DNA of 64,000 bases from Bacteroidetes bacterium B1(2017) (GCA_002256395.1 NKJG01000004.1:124001-188000); one strand, 5' to 3'. Counted from the stretch's first letter, positions 1 through 9,341 are shown. A program made the numbers and translations. The notes: a model not told the origin generated them from the letters alone.

Positions 1-1206
1 GTTGATATTACGGATAACTTAACCTTCTTAAAAGATGGTAAAACCTTTTTATTAAGTAGCGAAAGAGACGGCTATAACCACATTTATTTGTTTGATATGA
101 AAGGTAAATTGGTAAAGCAATTAACCAAAGGAGCCTTTGATGTAGATGATGTATTTGGGGTGGATGAAAAGAATAAGAAATTGTATTTCTCTTCATCTGA
201 GGTAAATGCTGCCGAGCGTTATGTGTATTCTATTGGCTTAAATGGAAAAGATAAAAAAATGTTAAGTACAGGTAAAGGTTGGCACAGCGCTAGTTTTAAC
301 AACGATTTTACCTTTTACTTAGATGTTGTTAGTACTATTAATACTCCACCTGTTTATAGCTTATTAAACGCGCAGGGTAAGTTGGTTCGAACTCTAGAAG
401 ATAACAAAGCCTTGCTTGCTAAACTAAAGGACTATAAAATTAATGAGATTAGTTTTAGCACTATCAAAAACGAATTGGGTCAGGATATGAACCAATTTAC
501 TTTACTGCCAATAAATTTTGATGCTACTAAAAAGTACCCTGTTTTAATGTATGTGTATGGTGGTCCGGGCTCGCAAACCGTAATGAACAGATGGAGTGGA
601 GGCAATTACTTTTGGTATCAAATGCTTGCACAAAAAGGCTATATCATTGTTTCTATTGATGGAAGAGGAACAGGTTTTAAAGGAGAGCAGTTTAAGAAAT
701 GCACCTATTTAAATTTAGGTAAGTTTGAAATAGAAGATCAACTATTTGCTGCTAAGCAATTGGCTAAATTACCTTATGTGGATGCAACTCGCATGGGAAT
801 TTGGGGATGGAGTTTTGGCGGTTATATGGCAGGTTTAGGAATAAGCAAAGGAAATGATATTTTTAAAAGTGCTATCTCTGTTGCTCCGGTTACCAACTGG
901 CGCTATTACGATAATATTTACACCGAACGTTTTATGCGTACACCTGCCGAAAACGGCAAGAACTATGATGATAATTCACCCATAAATCATGTAGAGAAAA
1001 TAAAAGGCAATTACCTAATTATACATGGTACAGCCGATGATAATGTGCATTTTCAGAACACTGTTGAAATGGTAGATGCCATGATTAAGAAGAGTGTGAA
1101 ATTTGATTCGGAGTTTTATCCAAACAAAAACCATGGAATTGGAGGATCTAGAACTCGCTTACATTTATACGATAGAATGACCAATTTTATATTGGAAAAA
1201 TTATAA
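1..1206 (+). CDS. S9 family serine peptidase (dipeptidyl peptidase IV type), 3' part
   Basis: The reading frame is already open at base 1, so the N-terminus lies outside the window and the first visible Met (base 88) is internal. The visible 401 residues hold the end of a beta-propeller and the alpha/beta-hydrolase domain of prolyl-oligopeptidase family S9B. The catalytic Ser sits in GWSFGG (codon 811-813), the Asp in GTADDN (codon 1036-1038) and the His in KNHG (codon 1132-1134), so the triad is complete. Family members remove Xaa-Pro dipeptides from peptides, usually in the periplasm or on the surface; the signal peptide cannot be seen here. It is followed by a bidirectional terminator. Two peptide transporters lie just downstream, which fits peptide utilisation. 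The family call is firm; the exact cleavage specificity is inferred. Confidence 0.93.
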   Translation, partial: VDITDNLTFLKDGKTFLLSSERDGYNHIYLFDMKGKLVKQLTKGAFDVDDVFGVDEKNKKLYFSSSEVNAAERYVYSIGLNGKDKKMLSTGKGWHSASFNNDFTFYLDVVSTINTPPVYSLLNAQGKLVRTLEDNKALLAKLKDYKINEISFSTIKNELGQDMNQFTLLPINFDATKKYPVLMYVYGGPGSQTVMNRWSGGNYFWYQMLAQKGYIIVSIDGRGTGFKGEQFKKCTYLNLGKFEIEDQLFAAKQLAKLPYVDATRMGIWGWSFGGYMAGLGISKGNDIFKSAISVAPVTNWRYYDNIYTERFMRTPAENGKNYDDNSPINHVEKIKGNYLIIHGTADDNVHFQNTVEMVDAMIKKSVKFDSEFYPNKNHGIGGSRTRLHLYDRMTNFILEKL

Positions 1207-1217
1207 AAATAGTATTT

Positions 1218-1256
1218 AAAGAAAGTATTGGAGATTATCCTCCAAATACTTTCTTT
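1218..1256. terminator. Bidirectional hairpin terminator between the convergent peptidase and DUF4197 genes
   Basis: A near-perfect 16-bp stem with one bulged A and a loop of about six bases, with A-rich and T-rich flanks on both sides. It overlaps the last codons of the minus-strand DUF4197 gene, so it can serve both converging genes. Confidence 0.75.
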
Positions 1257-1963
1257 AAAATATCACTTACTTGGTGCAAAGGGTCTTGCCTAATTTTCTT
1301 TTCTTCGGCGGCAACCTTTATAAACAAGCCATCTAAAGCCTTTTTAGTTACATGCTCGCTTAATGAGTTTGTTTTAATTTCGGGGTATAAAATACCTCCT
1401 AAGGAAGCCGTGTTATAGGCATTTAATAATTTGGTATACGATTCTGATGCCGAAGTATTAAAGAGTAAGGGCTTAGCCAAAGAAGCATCAATTTTTGGTT
1501 GGAATACTTGTGTTAAGGGCTGGTAGGTTTTTGAGTTTAAATAAACCGTTGCAGCGGTATCGCCTCCATTTAAAATGCTAAATCCATCGGCAATGGTTAT
1601 GCCTGTAATGGCATCTGTAAAAATAACTTTGGCTTCTGGCGCTGCATCCTCCGCAGCTCTGTTAATAGATTGAATGGCATTATCTAATAAAATGCTGCCA
1701 CCTGGTATAGAATTAATAACATTATAAACGGGTTGAGCTTCTTCGGGCAATAAAATTTTAACGGCTTGGTCTTTAAAATACCCATCTACTTTTGATAGGG
1801 TTGTTACAGATGTATCGCTTCCTACGTTTAGGGCCGATTTAAGTCCTTGAATAACTTCATCGTTTGATAGTCCTGTAGCATCTAGTATTTGCTGTGCTTT
1901 TTCGCAGGCGCTAAAAGAGAAAATGCCAATTATTAAGGCGGTTAACACATAGTATTTTTTCAT
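1235..1963 (-). CDS. DUF4197 family lipoprotein
   Basis: A 242-residue exported protein. The N-terminus has Lys-Lys, a hydrophobic stretch and a lipobox ending FSAC (Cys20), so it should be a lipoprotein. The rest matches DUF4197 in layout: a GL-S-N-D-E-V-I-Q-G-L-K-S-A-L start, a VxILLP segment, and a C-terminal stretch ALDGLF...EE-IR-DP..R/H-V-S-ILKKVFG. The family is widespread in Gram-negative bacteria and has no established function that I know of. It is a single gene, divergent from the first POT transporter and converging on the S9 peptidase. The family assignment is from motif recognition; function is unknown. Confidence 0.85.
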   Translation of the reverse strand: MKKYYVLTALIIGIFSFSACEKAQQILDATGLSNDEVIQGLKSALNVGSDTSVTTLSKVDGYFKDQAVKILLPEEAQPVYNVINSIPGGSILLDNAIQSINRAAEDAAPEAKVIFTDAITGITIADGFSILNGGDTAATVYLNSKTYQPLTQVFQPKIDASLAKPLLFNTSASESYTKLLNAYNTASLGGILYPEIKTNSLSEHVTKKALDGLFIKVAAEEKKIRQDPLHQVSDILKKVFGG

Positions 1964-2083
1964 AGTTTGGTATTTTGTTCGAATTTATCAAAAATTAATT
2001 ATTTCTGATAACTAACAATCTTTAGGCTAGATTTGAAAAAGTGATAACTTCATTTATATTGCAGCATTAACTAGTAAAAATAT

Positions 2084-3619
2084 ATGAGCCAACCTGTAGT
2101 AAAATCAGACCATCCAAAAGGTCTCTACTTTTTGTTTTTCACAGAAATGTGGGAGAGATTTAGTTATTATGGAATGAGAGCTATTTTTATCCTTTTCATG
2201 ACCAAAGTGTTGATGATGCAGGATGCAGATGCTTCTCAAATTTATGGAAGTTACACCGGATTAGTTTACCTAACTCCATTATTGGGAGGGTACTTATGCG
2301 ATAAGTTTTTAGGAAATAGGCATAGTATTATCATCGGTGGTTTGTTAATGGCCTTGGGTCAGTTTTTAATGTTTTTAAGCGCCTCAACGGGCGGTGGTCC
2401 GGCTGCAGTTTCTATTATGTGGGCTGGTTTAACAGCTATAATTATTGGTAATGGTTTCTTTAAACCAAATATTTCAACCATGGTTGGCCAATTGTATCCT
2501 CCTCGCGATCGTAGAATAGATAGCGCCTTTACCATTTTCTATATGGGTATTAACCTTGGGGCTTTCTTCTCGCCATTAGTATGTGGTTCAATGGATTTTA
2601 AATGGGGTTTCTTAGCTGCCTGTATGGGTATGGTAATTAGCTTAATCTCCTTTGTCTTATTCCAAAAGAAGTTTCTTATTTCTGAAGAAGGTAAAGAAAT
2701 TGGTTTGCCTGTTAAAAAATTAGACCTACAAAGTATCCTTGTTATTCTTGGTTCAATTGGAATTATTTTCTTTATGTTGAACTTTAAGCAAATGTTTAAA
2801 AGCGATGTAGAAATAATCAGTTACTTTATTTATGGTGCAATGCTGGTAATGCCTGTCATTATTCTTAGCGACAAGAGTTTATCCAAAACAGAACGTAACC
2901 GTATTATCGTTATTTTTATCTTGGCTTTCTTTGTAATTTTCTTCTGGGGTGCCTTTGAACAAGCTGGTGCATCTTTAACACTTTTTGCAGATAGACAAAC
3001 AGATCGTATGGTAATGGGTTGGGAAATGCCTGCCTCTTATTTTCAATCAATTAATCCATTAGCTGTTATTTGCTTAGCTCCTGTATTAACTATAATCTGG
3101 GGTGTTTTATATAGCCGCAAATTAGAGCCAAGTTCTCCAAAGAAAATGGCTTTAGGTTTAACGTTAGTTGCCTTGGGTTATGTAGTAATTGCAATTGCCG
3201 TTAAAGGATTAGGCATTGGCGATAAAGTTAGCATGATGTGGTTAATTTCATTGTATGTAATTCACTCAATTGGTGAGTTATGTTTATCTCCAATTGGTTT
3301 ATCTATGGTATCTAAATTGGCTCCTTTACGTTTATCATCTTTAATGATGGGTACTTGGTTTTTGGCCAATGCTGCTGCTAATAAATTTGCTGGTACCTTA
3401 AGTGCGTTGATCCCACCTTCGGGCGATGTGGATCCAACTAAACCTGTAGTTTACCCTACTATCATTGGTTTTCAAATTACCAATTTGTATGAGTTCTTTA
3501 TGGTGTTTATTGTAATGACAGGTATATCGGCTGGTATCTTATTCATCTTAAGTTCTTGGTTACAAAAAATGATGAACGAAGATCACAATGAATTTGCTCC
3601 TGATATGGATGCTCATTAA
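2084..3619 (+). CDS. POT/PTR family proton-coupled peptide transporter (MFS)
   Basis: A 511-residue inner-membrane protein with many hydrophobic segments. The POT signature ExxERFxYYG is present at residues 21-30 (E21, E24, R25), and the PTR2 motifs GNGFFKPNIS (about residue 124) and YMGINLGAF (about 155) follow. An FEQAG segment lies near residue 291. Members import di- and tripeptides with protons. It has a long hydrophilic tail ending in acidic residues. A second, diverged transporter of the same family follows after 46 bases, so the two are probably co-transcribed. With an S9 peptidase upstream, this reads as a peptide uptake group; that grouping is inference. Confidence 0.95.
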   Translation: MSQPVVKSDHPKGLYFLFFTEMWERFSYYGMRAIFILFMTKVLMMQDADASQIYGSYTGLVYLTPLLGGYLCDKFLGNRHSIIIGGLLMALGQFLMFLSASTGGGPAAVSIMWAGLTAIIIGNGFFKPNISTMVGQLYPPRDRRIDSAFTIFYMGINLGAFFSPLVCGSMDFKWGFLAACMGMVISLISFVLFQKKFLISEEGKEIGLPVKKLDLQSILVILGSIGIIFFMLNFKQMFKSDVEIISYFIYGAMLVMPVIILSDKSLSKTERNRIIVIFILAFFVIFFWGAFEQAGASLTLFADRQTDRMVMGWEMPASYFQSINPLAVICLAPVLTIIWGVLYSRKLEPSSPKKMALGLTLVALGYVVIAIAVKGLGIGDKVSMMWLISLYVIHSIGELCLSPIGLSMVSKLAPLRLSSLMMGTWFLANAAANKFAGTLSALIPPSGDVDPTKPVVYPTIIGFQITNLYEFFMVFIVMTGISAGILFILSSWLQKMMNEDHNEFAPDMDAH

Positions 3620-3665
3620 TTGTAGAGTTAGTATTTTCAATTTTATTTCGCTTACATTTTAACGA

Positions 3666-5177
3666 ATGAATGCACCCCTAACAATTTCTGAAATACAGAA
3701 TTTTAAAGGCAAGTACCCCAAGCAATTGTGGTACTTGTTTTTTAGTGAAATGTGGGAACGATTTAGTTTCTACGGTATGCGCGGTATGCTGGTTATTTTC
3801 ATGGTATCGCAGCTAAATATGAATGGGCAAGTTGCCAATTTGCAATATGGCGCAACGCAGGCTTTTGTATATGCTTTTACCTTTATTGGTGGCATGTTTG
3901 CCGATAAAATTTTAGGCTATCGTAAATCTCTATTTTGGGGTGGTTTGTTAATGATTGTTGGGAGTATTGTTTTGGCTGTAAACCCTACTCAATTCTTCTT
4001 TATTGGAATAAGTTTTACCATTATTGGAACAGGCTTTTTTAAACCTAATATTTCTACCATCGTAGGTATCCTTTATGCCGATGATGATAATAGACGCGAT
4101 GCAGGTTTTTCTTTGTTTTATGCAGGTGTAAATTTGGGTGCCTTTATTGGAGGTTACCTGTGTATCGCCGTTGCTAATGGAAGTATTTTAAGCGATTTAG
4201 TGCCTATTGCACTTAGATGGAATGTTGCTTTTGGATTTGCTTCTGTAGTAATGGTTATTAGTTTACTAACCTTTGTTCAAACGCAAAAAAGTCTAGGTCT
4301 TATTGGTATATCGCCTTTGTTAAGTCTTGAACCTAACAAGCGTAAAACTTACGAAGTGCTTACTTATATTGGTTCGGTAGCCATTATTCCTTTAATTATT
4401 TTGATGGTTTCTAACTCAGAGTACACTAATTATTTTATGTATACCATTGGGCCATTTTCTTTGGTGTATCTGTTTTATGAAATGCGAAACTTTTCATTGG
4501 CAGAAAACAAAAAGCTTATTGCCGCTTTAGTATTCATTTTATTCTCTATAGTTTTTTGGGCCTTTTTTGAACAAAGTGGTGGTTCTTTAAGTTTGTTTGC
4601 GGCTAATAATTTAGAGAAACATATTTTAGGTGTTCCGCTCGATCCAAATGGGGTAAACAACTCGGCCAATTCTTTATTTGTAATTTCTTTTGCGGCCCTG
4701 CTGGGCTTGGTTTGGATATGGCTTAATAAGCGTGGCATTGAACCAAATACACTTGTTAAATTTGGTTTAGGATTTTTGTTTTTAGCTGGTGGTTTTTATG
4801 TATTCTATTATACCAAATTCTTTGCCGATGCCAATGGTATGACTCCTCTTGGATTTTTTACTTTTGGTTGGTTCATCATAACTTTTGGGGAGCTTTGCTT
4901 ATCTCCAATAGGTATGTCTATTATGACCAAATTATCGCCCAATAAATTGCAAGCGGTTATGATGGGTATGTGGTTTTTAGCTAGTGCGTACGGTCAATAT
5001 TTTGCGGGTATTTTAGGTGCCAATATTGCCGAAGCCTCAGAGAATTCGAGTAACTTGGAGAAGCTTATTATTTATGCCGATGGATATAAGCAATTGTCTA
5101 TTTATGCGTTAATTTCTGGTGTATTGCTTATTGCCATTTCGCCTTTTGTGCGCAAGCTTATGCAAGAGGTTAAATAG
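3666..5177 (+). CDS. POT/PTR family proton-coupled peptide transporter, second copy
   Basis: A 503-residue membrane protein with the POT signature ExxERFxFYG at residues 28-37 and the GTGFFKPNIS and YAGVNLGAF motifs. It is clearly paralogous to the gene 46 bases upstream but far diverged along its length, so this is an old duplication rather than a recent tandem copy. It has an FFEQSGGSLSLFA segment near residue 298, matching the FEQAG region in the first copy. The likely role is proton-driven di-/tripeptide import; the two paralogs may differ in substrate preference. A weak hairpin with a T-run follows. Confidence 0.95.
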   Translation: MNAPLTISEIQNFKGKYPKQLWYLFFSEMWERFSFYGMRGMLVIFMVSQLNMNGQVANLQYGATQAFVYAFTFIGGMFADKILGYRKSLFWGGLLMIVGSIVLAVNPTQFFFIGISFTIIGTGFFKPNISTIVGILYADDDNRRDAGFSLFYAGVNLGAFIGGYLCIAVANGSILSDLVPIALRWNVAFGFASVVMVISLLTFVQTQKSLGLIGISPLLSLEPNKRKTYEVLTYIGSVAIIPLIILMVSNSEYTNYFMYTIGPFSLVYLFYEMRNFSLAENKKLIAALVFILFSIVFWAFFEQSGGSLSLFAANNLEKHILGVPLDPNGVNNSANSLFVISFAALLGLVWIWLNKRGIEPNTLVKFGLGFLFLAGGFYVFYYTKFFADANGMTPLGFFTFGWFIITFGELCLSPIGMSIMTKLSPNKLQAVMMGMWFLASAYGQYFAGILGANIAEASENSSNLEKLIIYADGYKQLSIYALISGVLLIAISPFVRKLMQEVK

Positions 5178-5224
5178 GGTTTCTTCTTTTTTCTAAATCC
5201 TAGTTCTACGATTTATTTTTTGAG

Positions 5225-5260
5225 AGCTTTCTTTTAAATGAAGGCAAAAGCTGTTTTTTT
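5225..5260 (+). terminator. Possible rho-independent terminator after the peptide transporters
   Basis: AGCTTT (5225-5230) pairs with AAAGCT (5247-5252) across a 16-base loop and is followed by seven T. The stem is short and AT-rich, so the call is tentative. Confidence 0.45.
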
Positions 5261-5295
5261 AGTAGTATTGTTTTAAGCAATAAAAATGAAATGCC

Positions 5296-6015
5296 ATGCT
5301 TCAAAATTTAGACCTTACCAAAATTCTTATACTCGATATTGAAACCGTACCTCAATACCCAAGCTTTGATGAGGTGCCAGATAAATGGCAGCATTTATGG
5401 ACAAAAAAATCGGCAACCTTGCGCAAAGCAGATGGTGAATCGGAGTCGGATGTATACCCTAGAGCAGGCATTTACGCCGAGTTTGGTAAGATAGTTTGCA
5501 TCTCATGTGGCTTTTTTAGTAGCTCTGGTCGGAGCTATCAATTTAGAGTGAAATCGTTTTATGGAAATGATGAAGTAAAACTGTTAAGCGATTTTAATTA
5601 TATGCTCGAACGCCATTTTAGCGACCCAGGTAATTCACTTTGTGCGCATAATGGAAAAGAGTTTGATTACCCATACATAGCCCGTAGGTGTTTGCTAAAC
5701 GGACTTGAAATACCTTCTTTGCTTGATATAGCTGGTAAAAAGCCTTGGGAAATAAGTTTACTAGATACGATGGAGCTTTGGAAGTTTGGCGATTATAAAA
5801 GTTATACCTCCCTTGAATTATTGGCCGCCTCCTTTGGTATACCTACACCAAAAGACGATATTGATGGAAGCATGGTGTGGAAAGTGTATTGGCAAGAACA
5901 GGATGTAGAACGCATTATGACGTATTGCCAGAAAGATGTGGTTACAGTAGCTCAATTGCTACTCAAATTTAGAAACGAATCTTTGCTGAACGACGAGCAA
6001 ATACTATTTGTTTGA
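5296..6015 (+). CDS. Predicted 3'-5' exonuclease related to the DNA polymerase B exonuclease domain
   Basis: A 239-residue cytoplasmic protein with the DEDDy exonuclease layout. ExoI is ILDIETVP (D17, E19), ExoII is CAHNGKEFDYP with the Asp, and ExoIII is YCQKDVVTVA with Tyr and Asp four residues apart. It matches the stand-alone PolB-like exonuclease family (DNA_pol_B_exo2) common in Bacteroidota. The likely role is trimming of DNA or RNA 3' ends; the substrate is not known from sequence. Its last 12 bases overlap the 3' end of the converging glycosyltransferase gene on the minus strand. Confidence 0.87.
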   Translation: MLQNLDLTKILILDIETVPQYPSFDEVPDKWQHLWTKKSATLRKADGESESDVYPRAGIYAEFGKIVCISCGFFSSSGRSYQFRVKSFYGNDEVKLLSDFNYMLERHFSDPGNSLCAHNGKEFDYPYIARRCLLNGLEIPSLLDIAGKKPWEISLLDTMELWKFGDYKSYTSLELLAASFGIPTPKDDIDGSMVWKVYWQEQDVERIMTYCQKDVVTVAQLLLKFRNESLLNDEQILFV

Positions 6016-7131
6016 GGCGTTTAGTTTTGTCATTAGATTGGCAATAATTCCACTCCAGCTATAGGTTTCAAAAAAGGCTTGTGGTAGGTTATTAGTAGGG
6101 CTATCCAATTGTTGGTTTACCAAGTTTGCGTATTCTTCCCAATTGCCATTCTCGGCTATTCTTAAATTGTTTCCACATACGCTTGGGTCAATTCCTTCGG
6201 CACCTGTTTTGGTTGAAATAACTACTTGACCTCTGCCTAGAGTATCAATAGCTTTTGTTTTAACTCCTCCTCCGCTTAATATTGGGTTCAGCATTACAGA
6301 TGCACCATCAATATAGGTTTCAATATCCTCCACAAAGCCTAAGTATTTTATTTCTGGCTTATCGGTTAAAGATTCTTGAATATCTTTTGGGAGATTTTTG
6401 CCACAAATTAAAATGCAAAAATCACCTGTGCGTGTGCGTTTTAAAATGGGTAAAATTTCATTGGCAATAAAGGTTACTGCTTCGTAATTGGGTTGGTAAT
6501 TAAGGGTAGAAAAAAACAGGAGTATATGTTGGTTCGAACCAATAACATGGCGCTGTAGCAGTTGTTGACGGGCATTTGCAACAGGTATTGGCAAACTATT
6601 TTGCGGTATACCATACGGAGTAAGCAAGGTGTTTTCGGGGTTTAAATCAAACTCTTTTATGGCCTTGTTTTGATCTACATCACTCACAAAAATTACCAAA
6701 CTGGCCATACGGTAAACAAACTTCTCGTACATATAAAGCAGGGACCACCAGCTTTTGCCCATGCTTTTAAACCTTAAATACTCAATATTATTACTACGAA
6801 GGAATACTTTCTTACCTGTGCTAATTCTAATAAACGGAATCATCCAACCCATAAAAGGTTGATCAAAGAAAATGGCATCGCTTTTATGTTCCTTTATAAG
6901 TTTAATAACCTTAAACAATAAAAACGGATTAAGATAACGCCAAGGTTTAAATTTCATTCCGAACAAAAGTTCAAAATCAAATTTTTGATGACTTACATCT
7001 TTATAGGGTTCAACCGTAAAAACCTTTAAACGGTTTACTTTGCCCATATACGTAAGTATTTGCAAGGTTGAAATTTCGCCACCAGTTGTGGCGGGCAAAA
7101 ACGGATACGAGATGATGGCGAATAGGTTCAA
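6004..7131 (-). CDS. Glycosyltransferase family 4 protein
   Basis: A 375-residue GT-B-fold glycosyltransferase. The N-terminal domain begins with the loop PFLPATTGGEIS, typical of GT4 enzymes, and the C-terminal nucleotide-sugar domain has LNPILSGGGVKTKAIDTLG followed by a GAEGID segment, the EX7E-like region. It should transfer a sugar from a nucleotide donor in envelope polysaccharide or glycolipid synthesis; the acceptor cannot be told. It lies 8 bases downstream of a SAM methyltransferase and is probably in one operon with it. The 3' end overlaps the converging exonuclease gene by 12 bases. One copy of the palindrome GGTTCGAACC lies in it (6531-6540). Confidence 0.9.
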   Translation of the reverse strand: MNLFAIISYPFLPATTGGEISTLQILTYMGKVNRLKVFTVEPYKDVSHQKFDFELLFGMKFKPWRYLNPFLLFKVIKLIKEHKSDAIFFDQPFMGWMIPFIRISTGKKVFLRSNNIEYLRFKSMGKSWWSLLYMYEKFVYRMASLVIFVSDVDQNKAIKEFDLNPENTLLTPYGIPQNSLPIPVANARQQLLQRHVIGSNQHILLFFSTLNYQPNYEAVTFIANEILPILKRTRTGDFCILICGKNLPKDIQESLTDKPEIKYLGFVEDIETYIDGASVMLNPILSGGGVKTKAIDTLGRGQVVISTKTGAEGIDPSVCGNNLRIAENGNWEEYANLVNQQLDSPTNNLPQAFFETYSWSGIIANLMTKLNASNK

Positions 7132-7139
7132 AACGCTAC

Positions 7140-8039
7140 TTATTTATAGGTTTCAATTATAATTCTATCGCCGGCCACACCAAACCATTTTGTGAGGTAA
7201 TAATTAATAAATTGAAACACATATTTAAAGGTGTTTTCTATAAAGTTTCCTCTAAGTGGAATAGTAGATGGTGGCTTAACTTCTTGGGTAATGATGGTTT
7301 TACTAAAGCCACAAACTTCAAACATTTTGGTGGCTGTTTTTGCATTAAACTCTGTTAAATGATAGGGAGGTATGCGCATGGTTTTTTGCGACCCAATAAG
7401 CTTATAAATGCCAAAGGCAATTTTGCTCGAAATAAGGTTTAAAGTGCCTGGTAATTGAATAAGTGCCACGCCACCTGGCTTTAAAATTTTGTGCGTTAAT
7501 CGCATGGCCTCAGTTGGATCGGTAAAATGCTCCAATACATCGCCCATTAGAATGACATCGAAATGGTTTTCGGGCAATTCTTTGTTTAATAGGGCCAAAT
7601 CATAAGGTTTGTTTACAATTTCAATTCCGAAGTTTTTTCTGCCATATTCTGCCGCAAAGGTAGATAGTTCAATGCCTTTTACTTGATATCCATTTTCTTT
7701 AAGTACATACAAGAAATTTCCTGTTGCACAGCCTACGTCTAAGATATTTCCTGTGCTGCAATACTTTTGAATTACCTTAACTCCTTCTTTATAGTCGCCC
7801 GATGAAAGGATATCTAAATAAGATACCTCCATATGGTGAGTTTGCTTATCGCTTCCAGCAAAATAATCCTCAGCATACATTTCTTCTATTTCTTGGTTAC
7901 TTGGCCTAGGCCAAATAGAAACTAGTTCACATGTAGTGCATTTTACACCCCAAAGGAATTTTTCTTTGAACGCATACCTAAACGGAATGGTGTTTCCTTC
8001 TTTGCCACCACATAAATTACATTCAAAATTTACTTTCAT
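7140..8039 (-). CDS. Class I SAM-dependent methyltransferase with N-terminal zinc-ribbon-like Cys pairs
   Basis: A 299-residue protein. The N-terminus has two Cys pairs (CNLC at residues 7-10 and CTTC about 25 residues later) that look like a small zinc ribbon. A WPRPS segment follows, then a Rossmann methyltransferase core with the SAM loop LDVGCATGNFL and the post-motif ILMGDVLEHF. This layout is common among methyltransferases encoded with surface polysaccharide or natural-product genes. It is the first gene of a two-gene operon with a GT4 glycosyltransferase, so a sugar or glycolipid substrate is likely, though inferred. A TATTTTTG promoter box lies 20 bases upstream. Confidence 0.87.
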   Translation of the reverse strand: MKVNFECNLCGGKEGNTIPFRYAFKEKFLWGVKCTTCELVSIWPRPSNQEIEEMYAEDYFAGSDKQTHHMEVSYLDILSSGDYKEGVKVIQKYCSTGNILDVGCATGNFLYVLKENGYQVKGIELSTFAAEYGRKNFGIEIVNKPYDLALLNKELPENHFDVILMGDVLEHFTDPTEAMRLTHKILKPGGVALIQLPGTLNLISSKIAFGIYKLIGSQKTMRIPPYHLTEFNAKTATKMFEVCGFSKTIITQEVKPPSTIPLRGNFIENTFKYVFQFINYYLTKWFGVAGDRIIIETYK

Positions 8040-8058
8040 GCTGTTATACCTATTGGCA

Positions 8059-8066
8059 CAAAAATA
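8059..8066 (-). promoter_or_regulatory. -7 promoter box of the methyltransferase/glycosyltransferase operon
   Basis: Minus-strand TATTTTTG matches the Bacteroidota -7 consensus TAnnTTTG and would give a leader of about 16 bases before the ATG at 8039. Confidence 0.55.
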
Positions 8067-8151
8067 AAAAATATGCTAGCATAACCTAAGCCTATTGCAA
8101 TTGTTTTGCTAATAAAACACATTGTTTTGCGGGTGATTTACTTAATAAACT

Positions 8152-8159
8152 TATTTTTG
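8152..8159 (+). promoter_or_regulatory. -7 promoter box of hpt
   Basis: TATTTTTG matches TAnnTTTG, 16 bases before the ATG at 8176, giving a predicted leader of about 13 bases. Confidence 0.55.
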
Positions 8160-8175
8160 AACAAATAAGTAAGGC

Positions 8176-8712
8176 ATGAACCAAATTCAAATTCACGATA
8201 AATCGTTTCAAATTTTCATCCATGAAGATAGAATTTTAACAAGAGTGAATGAGCTTGCAAAGGCTATTAGCAAAGAGTTTGCTCAAGAACAGCCTTTGTT
8301 TATTGCCGTGTTAAATGGCTCTTTTATTTTTGCTGCCGACCTTATGAAGCACATGGATTTTCCTTGCGAAATACAATTTGTAAAGGTTAGCAGTTACCAC
8401 GGAACCCAAAGCTCAGGAAAGGTTCAGCAAGTGCTTGGCTTGAGCCAACCCATTAAAAATAGGAAGGTTATTATCATAGAAGATATCATTGATTCGGGTC
8501 TTACTATTGACTTTTTGCGAAAGGACTTATTGCTGCAAGAACCAAGTTCAATTAGTATTTGTAGTTTATTGGTTAAGCCAGATGCGCTTAAAGTTAAGCT
8601 AGATGTGCAATACACGGGCTTTGAAGTAGACAATCATTTCTTAGTAGGCTATGGCTTAGATTATGATGGCCTAGGCCGCAATCTGAGACATTTATACCAA
8701 GCAATTGACTAA
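8176..8712 (+). CDS. hpt: Hypoxanthine phosphoribosyltransferase
   Basis: A 178-residue cytoplasmic purine-salvage enzyme that joins hypoxanthine or guanine to PRPP to give IMP or GMP. The PRPP-binding motif is seen as IIIEDIIDSGLT (about residues 96-107), the N-terminal loop as FIAVLNGSFIF, the flexible loop as KVSSYHG, and the C-terminal LVGYGLDYDG. Length and motif order match bacterial HPRT. It is a single gene with its own promoter box and a strong bidirectional terminator. Confidence 0.96.
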   Translation: MNQIQIHDKSFQIFIHEDRILTRVNELAKAISKEFAQEQPLFIAVLNGSFIFAADLMKHMDFPCEIQFVKVSSYHGTQSSGKVQQVLGLSQPIKNRKVIIIEDIIDSGLTIDFLRKDLLLQEPSSISICSLLVKPDALKVKLDVQYTGFEVDNHFLVGYGLDYDGLGRNLRHLYQAID

Positions 8713-8714
8713 GC

Positions 8715-8751
8715 AAAAAAAAAGCAAACTAAATCTTAGCTTGCTTTTTTT
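8715..8751. terminator. Bidirectional terminator between hpt and the cold-shock gene
   Basis: Inverted repeat with arms of about 16 bases (A-run plus AGCAA-CTAA, loop of two to three bases, TTAG-TTGCT plus T-run), with a single mismatch. It serves hpt on the plus strand and the converging cold-shock gene on the minus strand. Confidence 0.85.
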
Positions 8752-8771
8752 GTATAAACCCCCCGATTAAA

Positions 8772-9341
8772 TTAATCGATAGTTTCAGTTTTTACTTCGT
8801 CTATTATTGCTTCAGGCTCTTCTGCCACAACAGGTTCAACTGCTGCAACTGGGGCCACTTTAGCTCCTGGCTTTACTGCTTTTTCTGGAATATCAAATCT
8901 AACCTTAATAGCATTTGCACCTTTATGGTTCATTTCAATTTCAAAGGTAACTTTATCGCCTTCTTTTACTTGATCTATTAAACCGTTTATATGCACAAAT
9001 ACACCATTTTGGTTTTTGGCATCCTTAATAAATCCATATCCTTTTGATTCGTTAAAAAAGGTCACCACACCTTTACGCAATACTTCCTCTGGCTCAGCTG
9101 GAGCCTGACGGCCAACGCCAATATTCACATCTTCAGCGTTAATTACTTTTCTCTTTTTAGGGTCGGGAGGAGTGTTTGTTAAATTTCCATTCTCGTCAAC
9201 ATAAGCCAACATGTCTTCCAACTCAAGTCCTTTTTGAGAATTGGCCTTACGTTCTGCCTTCTTTTCCTCTTTTTCTCTTCTCTTCTTAAGCTTTAATTTT
9301 TCTTTTTCTTTCTTACTGAATGTTTCCTGTGATTTAGCCAT
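8772..9341 (-). CDS. Cold-shock-domain protein with charged N-terminal and acidic C-terminal extensions
   Basis: A 189-residue protein with three parts. Residues 1-40 are a dense Lys/Glu/Arg stretch that may form a charged helix. Residues about 89-148 form one cold-shock domain with RNP1 (KGYGFI) and RNP2 (VFVHI). Residues about 150-189 are low-complexity Ala/Val/Pro/Glu. Cold-shock domains bind single-stranded RNA or DNA and act as RNA chaperones. The protein is much longer than the classic 65-70-residue CspA. The gene has a predicted 84-base leader, long for this genome. Confidence 0.9.
   Translation of the reverse strand: MAKSQETFSKKEKEKLKLKKRREKEEKKAERKANSQKGLELEDMLAYVDENGNLTNTPPDPKKRKVINAEDVNIGVGRQAPAEPEEVLRKGVVTFFNESKGYGFIKDAKNQNGVFVHINGLIDQVKEGDKVTFEIEMNHKGANAIKVRFDIPEKAVKPGAKVAPVAAVEPVVAEEPEAIIDEVKTETID

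Noticed and set aside
2084-5177. Recent tandem duplication of the POT genes
   Set aside because: The two proteins are strongly diverged outside the signature motifs, indicating an old duplication.
6531-6540. tRNA T-loop (GGTTCGAA) indicating a tRNA gene
   Set aside because: All copies lie inside protein-coding genes and lack a cloverleaf or acceptor stem.
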